Shown here: in pieces, positions 1 through 5,648 of the stretch
How positions within the stretch are numbered: position 1 is the stretch's first letter
How the letters are laid out: each line of letters starts with the position of its first letter
Assembly: GCA_017577345.1 (NCBI GenBank)
Contig: PITX01000019.1
Span: 1-11,611 of the forward strand
From: Clostridiales bacterium
Lineage (GTDB): Bacteria; Bacillota; Clostridia; Oscillospirales; Oscillospiraceae
DNA: 11,611 bases
Reading direction: 5' to 3'
Notes under the pieces: generated by a model
What the model was told of the DNA's origin: nothing
The model's input: only the letters and a program-made list of their open reading frames with translations
The model's database searches: none
Made by a program: the position numbers and the translations under genes

Positions 1-81
1 CTCCCCGTGCGGGGAGCTTCGATATACGCTGACGCGTTCGATATGTGCTTGAGCACTCGATATGCGCCTTCGGCGCAAGAA
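1..81. repeat. 81-bp direct repeat, left copy (hairpin string)
   Basis: It is identical base for base to 632-712. It contains four short inverted repeats in a row: CTCCCC/GGGGAG (1-16, loop GTGC), ACGC/GCGT (26-37), GTGC/GCAC (45-56) and GCGCC/GGCGC (64-76). The last three are each preceded by TCGATAT (19-25, 38-44, 57-63), giving a 19-20 bp period. The copy begins exactly at the window edge, so it may extend further left. Confidence 0.9.
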
Positions 82-170
82 CGGGGAGTTTTCTCATATC
101 GAATTTGCGAAGCAAATATATCGATTGCGAGCAATAGCGAGCATATATCGAATTGCCGTAAGGCAATATC
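82..170. repeat. Second hairpin string with ATATCGA spacers
   Basis: This stretch continues the hairpin theme with the complementary spacer. ATATCGA occurs at 96-102, 118-124 and 145-151. The hairpins between are ATTTGC/GCAAAT (103-117, loop GAA), TTG/CAA (125-134) and ATTGCC/GGCAAT (152-167, loop GTAA). It is the immediate upstream region of the S23 gene. No convincing promoter was found in it. It may be transcribed as a structured leader, which is inference. Confidence 0.7.
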
Positions 171-199
171 CCGACGCACAGTCAGAAGGGAACTGCACG

Positions 200-559
200 A
201 TGACAGAGAACAAAAACGAACTGCGTGAAATGACAATTGAATTTGCCTTGTCAATTTCTGATCTATGTGATGAGATCAAAGGTTGTCGAGTATATGTTGA
301 CCAGATCATACGGTCATCCTCGTCGATTGGTGCCAACCTCTTTGAGGCCAAATATGCGCAGAGCAGGGCGGATTTTGTACACAAGCTTGAGCTTTCTTTA
401 AAAGAGTGTTCCGAAACGGAATATTGGCTTGCGCTTCTGCACAGAAAAAGAAAGCTGTCTGACAATCAATTTCTGACTCTCAATCAAATAAGAGGGACAA
501 TTCAGCGTAAGCTGATCGCATCAATTACTACGGCAAAGAACAATGGCGCAGCGAGATAA
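200..559 (+). CDS. Four-helix-bundle protein, S23 / 23S rRNA intervening-sequence family
   Basis: The product is 119 residues, the usual size of the S23 (four helix bundle) family. These genes were first noticed inside intervening sequences of 23S rRNA, and the family is related to the accessory protein Avd of diversity-generating retroelements; its biochemical role is not established. The family signature is clear: an Arg-Ser-rich segment QIIRSSSSIGANLFEA at residues 35-50 and SLKECSETEYWL at 66-77, within four predicted amphipathic helices. The ATG at 200 is chosen because AAGGGA (186-191) sits 8 bases upstream. A longer reading from 62 starts inside the repeat and runs through hairpins, so it is unlikely. 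The last codons (Ala-Ala-Arg-stop) come from the 36-bp tandem repeat. Base composition is AT-richer than the neighbours, suggesting separate origin. No rRNA sequence surrounds it. Family assignment is confident; function is unknown. Confidence 0.88.
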   Translation: MTENKNELREMTIEFALSISDLCDEIKGCRVYVDQIIRSSSSIGANLFEAKYAQSRADFVHKLELSLKECSETEYWLALLHRKRKLSDNQFLTLNQIRGTIQRKLIASITTAKNNGAAR

Positions 560-637
560 CTCCCCTTTGCGAAGCTTCGCTTCGCAGCGAGATAACTCCC
601 CTTTGCGAAGCTTCGCTTCGCAGCGAGATAACTCCCC
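548..637. repeat. 36-bp tandem repeat, 2.5 copies
   Basis: Units lie at 548-583, 584-619 and a half unit at 620-637, identical over the compared bases. Each full unit contributes a hairpin with an 8-bp stem, TGCGAAGC/GCTTCGCA around a TTC loop (568-586 and 604-622). The first unit contains the stop codon of the S23 gene (557-559). The third unit runs without a break into the right 81-bp repeat: the CTCCCC shared by both elements is where they join (632-637). Confidence 0.9.
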
Positions 638-712
638 GTGCGGGGAGCTTCGATATACGCTGACGCGTTCGATATGTGCTTGAGCACTCGATATGCGCCT
701 TCGGCGCAAGAA
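632..712. repeat. 81-bp direct repeat, right copy
   Basis: It is an identical copy of 1-81, offset by 631 bases. Identity stops at 713 (T here, C at 82). It ends 25 bases before the mutL start codon and leaves the mutL RBS intact. It carries an in-frame ATG (693) that makes a spurious longer mutL reading possible. Confidence 0.9.
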
Positions 713-725
713 TAAGATGAGTTTT

Positions 726-731
726 GAGGTG
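726..731 (+). promoter_or_regulatory. mutL ribosome binding site
   Basis: GAGGTG lies 6 bases before the ATG at 738 and fixes that start. In-frame ATGs at 693 and 717 have no comparable Shine-Dalgarno sequence, and the one at 693 lies inside the repeat. Confidence 0.75.
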
Positions 732-737
732 ATACGC

Positions 738-2576
738 ATGCCGAAAATTCAACAGCTTTCCCCGCATGTTGCCGATCTGATCGCCGCAGGCGAGGTCGTA
801 GAGCGTCCTGCCAGTGCCGCCAAGGAGCTGGTGGAGAATGCCATCGACGCAGGCGCGAAAAATGTCACCGTCGAGGTGCAAAACGGCGGCATGACCTTCC
901 TGCGCGTCACCGATGACGGCTGCGGCATGTCCGCAGAGGATGCGGAGATCGCCTTCCTGCGCCATGCCACGAGCAAGCTGCGGCAGGCATCCGATTTAGA
1001 GGCGATCCACACGCTGGGCTTCCGCGGTGAGGCACTTGCCGCCATTTCCGCCGTGTCGCGCATCGACCTCATGACCAAGACCGCTGACAGCGCGTTCGGC
1101 ACGGGTCTGCATCTGGAAGCAGGCACGGTGACAGAGCGCGACAGCGTCGGCTGTCCCGACGGCACGACCATCATCGTCCGTGACCTGTTTTACAACACCC
1201 CTGCCCGCATGAAATTCATGAAGCGCGATTCCGTGGAGGCCTCCGCGCTGATTTCCTCCGTCTCCCGACTGGCGATCGCCCATCCCGAGGTCTCCGTCCG
1301 CATCCTGCGCGACGGAGAAGAAGTCCTGCATAGCCCCGGTGACGGCAAGCTGTTCAGTGCCGTCTACGCCGTGCTCGGCAGGCAGTCTGCGCAGGAAATG
1401 GTCGAGGTCGGCAGCCATTGGGAAAACTACACGCTGACCGGCTATGTTTCCAAGCCCAACGCCACCCGCGGCAACCGCGCCAATCAGCTCTTTTTCGTCA
1501 ACGGCCGCCATGTGCGCTCGAAGACGATGACCGCCGCACTGGAGGAGGCATACCGCAATCAGCTCATGGTCGGACGCTTCCCGTCATGCGTACTGCATCT
1601 GACCCTGCCGGAGCATCTGGTCGATGTCAATGTCCACCCTGCAAAGGTCGAGGTCAAATTCCTCAACGAGCGCGACCTGTTTGACTGCATCCGCTACGGC
1701 GTGGAGGGAGCACTGGAAAAAGCCTCCGGACGCGTGGAGATGAAGCTTCCGAAGCAGGAGCCGCTGCCTGCCACGCCGAACATGCCGGTCAGTCAGCCGT
1801 CTGCGGCAGTCGCTTCCCCCGCAAAAAGCACCTTCTTCCGCACGATGAACGCGGAGGATTATAAGGCGTTTGCCGAAGTGATCCGGGAAGCACCGCGTCC
1901 TCAGATGACGCCGGAGCTGAAAGCCGCGCTGGATCGGCAGAAGCAGCCCGCAACGCGGGAAAAGAAAGCGGAACAGCCCGAAGCACAGCAGGAAATCGAG
2001 CTGAAAACCGAGCCTTACCGCATCGTCGGCGAGGTGCTGAACACCTATATCATCGTGGAAGAGGGCAAAAATGTCCTGCTCATCGACAAGCACGCCGCTC
2101 ACGAGCGAATTTTATTTGAAAAACTGCGCAAGGCTGCCGAGCCGATCGTGCCGCAGCTCTTGCTGACTCCGATATTATGTAAACCTGAACGGGAAGAATC
2201 CGCCATTCTTCTGGAAAACGCCGACCTGCTCCGCGAAGCGGGCTTCGAGGTGAGCGATTACGGCGACGGTGTGCTCGCCATCCGGCAGATCCCCGCCGAG
2301 CTTGCCCCGGAGCAGGCGGAAAGCACCCTTGAGCAGCTTGCCTCCGACCTGAAAAGCGGCAAGCGTACCGACCCCACCGCCATGCGCGATGCCGTCCTGC
2401 ATACCGTCGCCTGCAAGGCGGCGATCAAGGGCGGTTGGCACACCGATGAAAAGGAGCTTGCCGCACTGGTCAAAGAGGTGCTTTCACGGGATGATCTGAA
2501 ATACTGCCCCCACGGCAGACCGATCTGCGCCGTGCTGACCGCTTCGCAGTTGGAACGCCAGTTCAAGAGGGCGTAA
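738..2576 (+). CDS. mutL: DNA mismatch repair protein MutL, endonuclease type
   Basis: The product is 612 residues. MutL is the ATPase that links mismatch recognition by MutS to strand incision. The N-terminal GHKL ATPase motifs are present: ENAIDAGA (33-40), DDGCGM (59-64) and GFRGEAL (94-100), followed by the transducer domain (NTPARMKF 153-160; VNVHPAKVEVKF 297-308). A variable linker (about 335-420) leads to the C-terminal domain with the metal-binding nuclease motifs: DKHAAHERILFE (450-461), ACKAAIK (558-564) and CPHGRP (590-595). This makes it a nicking MutL, as in most bacteria lacking MutH. The usual Gln of the DQHA motif is Lys here. The start at 738 gives the standard N-terminus (PKIQQLSPHVADLIAAGEV). 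miaA follows one base after the stop. mutS probably lies upstream of the window. Confidence 0.97.
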   Translation: MPKIQQLSPHVADLIAAGEVVERPASAAKELVENAIDAGAKNVTVEVQNGGMTFLRVTDDGCGMSAEDAEIAFLRHATSKLRQASDLEAIHTLGFRGEALAAISAVSRIDLMTKTADSAFGTGLHLEAGTVTERDSVGCPDGTTIIVRDLFYNTPARMKFMKRDSVEASALISSVSRLAIAHPEVSVRILRDGEEVLHSPGDGKLFSAVYAVLGRQSAQEMVEVGSHWENYTLTGYVSKPNATRGNRANQLFFVNGRHVRSKTMTAALEEAYRNQLMVGRFPSCVLHLTLPEHLVDVNVHPAKVEVKFLNERDLFDCIRYGVEGALEKASGRVEMKLPKQEPLPATPNMPVSQPSAAVASPAKSTFFRTMNAEDYKAFAEVIREAPRPQMTPELKAALDRQKQPATREKKAEQPEAQQEIELKTEPYRIVGEVLNTYIIVEEGKNVLLIDKHAAHERILFEKLRKAAEPIVPQLLLTPILCKPEREESAILLENADLLREAGFEVSDYGDGVLAIRQIPAELAPEQAESTLEQLASDLKSGKRTDPTAMRDAVLHTVACKAAIKGGWHTDEKELAALVKEVLSRDDLKYCPHGRPICAVLTASQLERQFKRA

Positions 2577-2577
2577 T

Positions 2578-3501
2578 ATGAAGGACATCATCTGCATCGT
2601 CGGTCCGACGGCGACCGGAAAGACCGCGCTTTCTGTCGCAATGGCGCAGAAATATGACGCGGAAATCGTCTCCTGCGACTCCATGCAGCTCTACCGCGGC
2701 ATGGACATCGGCACGGCAAAACCGTCGATGGACGAAATGGGAGGTATCCCCCATCATATGATGGATTTCCTCGACCCGCGGGAGTCCTATTCCGTCAGCC
2801 GCTATGTGTCCGATGCCGACCGCTGTGTGCAGGACATCCTGCAACGCGGCAAGCGCGTGATCATCGTCGGCGGCACGGGGCTGTATGTCGATTCGCTGAT
2901 CGCCGGACGGCAGTTTGCGCCGTTTCCAGAGACGGGTCGGCGCGAGGAGCTGACGAAAATCGCAGAAACGCAGGGCATTGAGGTCCTCATGGAGCGTCTG
3001 CGGCAGGTCGATCCGGAGGCGGCGGCAAACATCCATCCGTCCAACCGCAAGCGCGTCATCCGTGCGCTGGAGATCTATCTGGAAACGGGAAAGACCATGA
3101 CGCAGCACGATCTGGAGACGAAACAACAGCCGAACAAATACGACCCGTGTTGGATCGGTCTGGATTATGTAAACCGCGAGACGCTCTATCGCCGCATTGA
3201 TATCCGCGTAGAGCAGATGGTGGCGCAGGGTCTGGTCGAGGAAGTCCGCACCCTGCTGGATACCGGGATCCCGGCGAGCGCGACCGCCATGCAGGCCATC
3301 GGCTACAAGGAGCTGACTTTATTCCTGCGCGGTGAGGGCGAATGGGAGCACGCGATCGACGCCGTAAAACAGGGCAGTCGCCGCTATGCCAAACGGCAGC
3401 GCACCTGGTTTCGCCGCAACGGGGCGATCCACTGGATCGAGCTGCCCGATGCACCGTTTGACACCTTTTCCGCCGCCTGTCGCATCGCAGAGGCAGATTG
3501 A
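2578..3501 (+). CDS. miaA: tRNA dimethylallyltransferase MiaA
   Basis: The product is 307 residues, normal for the family. It transfers a dimethylallyl group from DMAPP to the N6 of A37 in tRNAs reading codons that start with U, which improves decoding accuracy. Visible motifs are the P-loop GPTATGKT (9-16), DSMQLYRGMDIGTAKP (34-49), HHMMDFLDP (59-67), VGGTGLYVDSL (97-107), NRKRVIRALEIY (156-167), TAMQAIGYKEL (236-246) and the C-terminal YAKRQRTWFRR (270-280). The ATG at 2578 is preceded by AAGAGGG (2565-2571), which lies inside the end of mutL, so the two are very likely co-transcribed and translationally coupled. No frameshift or missing motif is seen. Confidence 0.97.
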   Translation: MKDIICIVGPTATGKTALSVAMAQKYDAEIVSCDSMQLYRGMDIGTAKPSMDEMGGIPHHMMDFLDPRESYSVSRYVSDADRCVQDILQRGKRVIIVGGTGLYVDSLIAGRQFAPFPETGRREELTKIAETQGIEVLMERLRQVDPEAAANIHPSNRKRVIRALEIYLETGKTMTQHDLETKQQPNKYDPCWIGLDYVNRETLYRRIDIRVEQMVAQGLVEEVRTLLDTGIPASATAMQAIGYKELTLFLRGEGEWEHAIDAVKQGSRRYAKRQRTWFRRNGAIHWIELPDAPFDTFSAACRIAEAD

Positions 3502-3541
3502 AGCAGGCTGTATGGGCAGCTACCAGCCGCCCGCTCTTTCT

Positions 3542-3622
3542 CGGCGCAAGCCGTGCCGGGGGATTTCCGTTTTGTCCCCCTTGTTAAAGGGGGTGGCGCG
3601 GCGCAAGCCGTGCCGGGGGATT
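3542..3622. repeat. 24-bp direct repeat pair around a G/C hairpin
   Basis: The identical 24-mers at 3542-3565 and 3599-3622 begin CGGCGCAAGCCGTGCC. Between them, at 3576-3593, is a hairpin CCCCCTT-GTTA-AAGGGGG with a perfect 7-bp stem. Such C/G-run hairpins recur as dispersed repeats in many gut Firmicutes (general recollection, not a search). There is no T-run after the hairpin, so I do not call it a terminator. Confidence 0.75.
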
Positions 3623-3673
3623 CTTCATGCACTCGGTCAATGCCCGCATAATTTCAGTGCATCCAATCCCTCA

Positions 3674-3709
3674 GTCAGCTTCGCTGACAGCTCCCTTTCG
3701 CAAGGGAGC
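3674..3709. repeat. Double hairpin repeat
   Basis: Two perfect hairpins sit one base apart: GTCAGC-TTC-GCTGAC (3674-3688) and GCTCCCTT-TCGC-AAGGGAGC (3690-3709). A degenerate relative of the second arm and its 3' flank occurs at about 4020-4049 (CCTCT/AGAGG, then GGGAGCCTTCAGG). This suggests the same dispersed repeat family inserted twice in this spacer. Confidence 0.7.
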
Positions 3710-3775
3710 CTTTCAGGTGCAAGTCAGGCAGATCAAACCGAATAACGGAACAGCGTCCGAAGCCCGAAAGACACG

Positions 3776-3810
3776 GATTGCCACGCCGATTTCATCGGCT
3801 CGCAATGACA
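3776..3810 (-). repeat. 35-bp hairpin element, copy A
   Basis: It is flanked by GATTGCCACGCC (3776-3787) and GGCTCGCAATGACA (3797-3810). These are exact reverse complements of the outer parts of copy B (3911-3945). The inner stem is GCCGAT-TTC-ATCGGC (3785-3799), perfect over 6 bp. The loop-side bases differ from copy B but keep pairing. Confidence 0.8.
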
Positions 3811-3859
3811 CGACTGAAAGATTTGCCGTGTAAACCGGGGTTGATGTTTTGAGAAAGCG

Positions 3860-3882
3860 TTCCGTTTCTGTCATTGCGAGCC
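3860..3882 (+). repeat. Truncated copy of the 35-bp element with its left flank
   Basis: These 23 bases are identical to 3902-3924 and end with TGTCATTGCGAGCC (3869-3882). The hairpin half of the element is missing; a T-rich stretch (3883-3891) follows instead. Confidence 0.75.
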
Positions 3883-3910
3883 TTCTTTTTTACGAAAAAT
3901 CTTCCGTTTC

Positions 3911-3945
3911 TGTCATTGCGAGCCACCGCAGGCGGCGTGGCAATC
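3911..3945 (+). repeat. 35-bp hairpin element, copy B
   Basis: It has the same length as copy A and opposite orientation. The outer arms TGTCATTGCGAGCC (3911-3924) and GGCGTGGCAATC (3934-3945) match copy A's complement exactly over 26 of 35 bases. The central 9 bases differ. Read on the - strand the stem is GCCGCC-TGC-GGTGGC, with one G-T wobble. Confidence 0.8.
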
Positions 3946-3978
3946 TGTCCCTGTCAGATTTCGGATGTTTTCGTTGGC

Positions 3979-3997
3979 GGGCGACCAAAGGTCGCCC
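3979..3997. repeat. 8-bp-stem palindrome
   Basis: GGGCGACC-AAA-GGTCGCCC is a perfect stem followed by CTACG. It has the form of another widespread dispersed hairpin. No T-run follows, so it is not called as a terminator. Confidence 0.6.
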
Positions 3998-4105
3998 CTA
4001 CGCAAAAGCCCGACACCCGCCTCTCTCGTGCAGAGGGAGCCTTCAGGCGGAATGATTGTCAGACAAATGGAAATATTTTCCACTCTTTGACGGGTTTCCC
4101 CCGTT

Positions 4106-4134
4106 TTCGACATCCGAAAACGCTACAATATAGG
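4106..4134 (+). promoter_or_regulatory. Candidate hfq promoter
   Basis: TTCGAC (4106-4111) and TATAGG (4129-4134) are separated by 17 bases, about 30 bases before the hfq start. An overlapping TACAAT (4124-4129) is a better -10 box but has no well-spaced -35. The TTGACG at 4087-4092 is too far from either. The surrounding sequence is AT-richer than the rest of the spacer. Moderate evidence only. Confidence 0.35.
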
Positions 4135-4163
4135 TATCCCAAAAAACAAGAAAAGAGGTACCT

Positions 4164-4391
4164 ATGATGGCAAACACAGAAAACCTGCAGGATCTGATCC
4201 TCAACGAAGTGCGCAGGGAGCACACTCCGGTCACGATGTTCCTCATGAACGGCTTTCAGCTCAAGGGCATCGTCACCGGCTTCGACAATTTTGTCGTCGT
4301 TCTGAGCTCCGAGGGCAAGCAGCAGATGATCTACAAGCACGCGATCTCCACGCTTGTCCCGCTGCAGCCCGTTCGCTTCCCTCTTGCGTAG
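4164..4391 (+). CDS. hfq: RNA chaperone Hfq
   Basis: The product is 75 residues (74 if the next ATG at 4167 is used, which lies 8 bases after GAGG at 4155-4158 instead of 5). Hfq forms a hexameric ring that binds sRNAs and mRNAs. The Sm1 part (residues about 8-55, with [19 protein letters not shown] at 29-47) and the diagnostic Sm2 motif YKHAIST (57-63) are complete. There is almost no C-terminal tail, as is usual in Firmicutes. The miaA-hfq order is a widely conserved pairing, although here a repeat-filled spacer of over 600 bp separates them and hfq seems to have its own promoter. Confidence 0.96.
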   Translation: MMANTENLQDLILNEVRREHTPVTMFLMNGFQLKGIVTGFDNFVVVLSSEGKQQMIYKHAISTLVPLQPVRFPLA

Positions 4392-4436
4392 CCGCATAGG
4401 CGGAATGAGCGGTCAGTCCTGCAACATGGGAGAAGT

Positions 4437-5648
4437 ATGAAAAAGCAGGGCGAATTTTACTTAAAGCTAACCTCCATACTGCTGGCGGTGCTTCTGGCGG
4501 TATTTGTCCTCTGCTCGGTCTTTTTGCGGTCGGGCGGGGACTACACGCCGGAAACGCCCGTCTACTGCGAAGTCGGCGACGGTATTACCGTTTCCGGCTT
4601 TGTGGTGCGTTCGGAGGAGCTTTTGGTCAGCAGTAAGCCGTTCTGCGTCGCGGCACTGTCCGAGGGGCAGCGGGTCGGCGGTGCGCAGACGGTCGCCTAC
4701 GGCTGTGCCTCGGAGGAATCGGCAAAAGCACAGCGCGAGCTGCTTTCCCTGCAGACACAGCGCGATCAACTTGCCTTTGCGGCAGAGGGTACAAAGGACT
4801 ATACCGCTGCGGATGAAACGATCGCCGCGGATATCATCTGCCTTTCCGGTCAGACGGTCAAGCAGTCCTTCCCCCGCATGAGTGCCGCTGCGGCGGCACT
4901 GGAGCCGTATGTTCTGCAGCGCAGTCTGACCTCCGCCGATGCGGCAAGGGTGCAGGCGCGGCTTTCCAATCTGGAAGAGCAGATCGCGCTTTTACAGGCG
5001 CAGTGCGAAGACGGCACGGTGCCGATCACCGTTTCACGGGCAGGCTGTCTTTCCCTGGTGACGGACGGCTATGAGGGCGTCCTCACGCCCGAGCTTCTGC
5101 AAGGTATGACCCTTTCCGACCTGCGCGGCATCGAAAAACGCCGTGCCCCCGTACCCGAGCGCACCATCGGGCGGCTGATTTTCGGGCAGAAATGGTTTTT
5201 TGCCGCCGAGCTTCCCGCCGATGCCGCAGACCGCTGTGCAGCGGGCGATACCCTGCTTTTGAGTCTGCCGGGTGAAAGTCTGAAAAATCTACCCGTTCGC
5301 ATAGAGCGCATTGCTCCGAATGACGACGGCGCAAGCCTGCTGATTTTGTCGTGCGAGGAGCACCTGCAGGACATCACCGCCCTGCGGGAGGTCACGGCGG
5401 AGCTGATTTTCCGCACCTACGAAGGACTGCGGATCCCCAAGACCGCCGTCTATGCGGAAGACGGTGAGGCGGGTGTATATGTGCTCTCGGGCGCAAAGGC
5501 GCGGTGGAAGCCGGTGGAAATCCTCTATGAATACGGCGAATTCTGTCTGGTTCGCCGGGAAAACAGCGGCACGGACTGCCTGCGGGCAGACGATACCGTG
5601 ATAGTGACCGAAAAAGAGATCAGAGACGGGAGTGTGATTGCGGAATGA
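4437..5648 (+). CDS. Membrane-anchored HlyD-like protein
   Basis: The product is 403 residues. One N-terminal membrane segment (about 11-30) is preceded by Lys residues and followed by an exported domain. The body resembles the HlyD/periplasmic-adaptor fold: a beta-rich start (VYCEVGDGITVSGFVVRSEE, 42-61), helical stretches that may form a coiled-coil hairpin (about 92-115 and 165-190), and a beta-barrel-like C-terminal part including RIPKTAVYAEDGEAGVYVL (332-350). In a monoderm cell such proteins are not classical export adaptors, and no ABC or RND partner is nearby, so the task is unknown. A link to the cell envelope or division is only suggested by the yggS-sepF-divIVA genes that follow. 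GGGAG (4428-4432) is the RBS. The stop overlaps the yggS start by 4 bp (ATGA), implying coupled translation. The family call rests on overall pattern rather than a single motif. Confidence 0.75.
   Translation: MKKQGEFYLKLTSILLAVLLAVFVLCSVFLRSGGDYTPETPVYCEVGDGITVSGFVVRSEELLVSSKPFCVAALSEGQRVGGAQTVAYGCASEESAKAQRELLSLQTQRDQLAFAAEGTKDYTAADETIAADIICLSGQTVKQSFPRMSAAAAALEPYVLQRSLTSADAARVQARLSNLEEQIALLQAQCEDGTVPITVSRAGCLSLVTDGYEGVLTPELLQGMTLSDLRGIEKRRAPVPERTIGRLIFGQKWFFAAELPADAADRCAAGDTLLLSLPGESLKNLPVRIERIAPNDDGASLLILSCEEHLQDITALREVTAELIFRTYEGLRIPKTAVYAEDGEAGVYVLSGAKARWKPVEILYEYGEFCLVRRENSGTDCLRADDTVIVTEKEIRDGSVIAE

Larger units (their letters stand above)
1..712. mobile_element. Putative S23 gene cassette bounded by 81-bp direct repeats
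   Basis: The unit is a single small gene (200-559) enclosed by identical direct repeats at 1-81 and 632-712, with further hairpin repeats between the left copy and the gene and a 36-bp tandem repeat at its 3' end. Hand-counted GC for 241-540 is about 42%, against about 60% in a sampled mutL stretch (841-900). The right copy ends 25 bases before the mutL start, so the unit fills the space upstream of mutL without breaking it. No transposase or reverse transcriptase is visible, so any mobility would have to be supplied in trans or by recombination between the repeats. The left boundary may lie outside the window. Calling it mobile is inference from the architecture; it could also be a static repeat-flanked gene. 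Confidence 0.4.
3502..4163. other. Repeat-rich gene-free spacer between miaA and hfq
   Basis: This 662-bp stretch holds no gene I can support. Short open readings on both strands mostly translate repeats and lack an RBS. It holds, left to right: a weak hairpin GGGCaGC/GCcGCCC (3514-3532) after miaA; a pair of 24-bp direct repeats; a CCCCCTT/AAGGGGG hairpin; a double hairpin; two inverted 35-bp copies of one element plus a truncated third copy; an 8-bp palindrome; a degenerate copy of the double-hairpin tail (4035-4049 resembles 3704-3719); then an AT-richer tail leading into hfq. It looks like nested insertions of small non-coding repeats. No convincing T-tailed terminator for miaA was found. 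Confidence 0.75.

Noticed and set aside
1..170. CRISPR array
   Set aside because: The constant parts are only 7 bp, the variable parts are palindromes, the period is 19-20 bp, and no cas gene is present.
200..559. rRNA intervening sequence within a 23S gene
   Set aside because: The protein family fits, but no 23S rRNA sequence flanks it; mutL follows directly.
996..1511. 171-codon - strand reading frame within mutL
   Set aside because: It is a shadow of the mutL codon bias, His/Asp/Gly-rich without a fold-like pattern.
3576..3593. Terminator for miaA at the CCCCCTT/AAGGGGG hairpin
   Set aside because: There is no T-run after the stem, and it lies inside a direct-repeat unit, so it is better described as a dispersed repeat.
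3384..4055. Short reading frames in the miaA-hfq spacer on both strands
   Set aside because: Their translations are repeat-derived (for example SPGTACA twice on the - strand), they lack RBS, and they are not protein-like.
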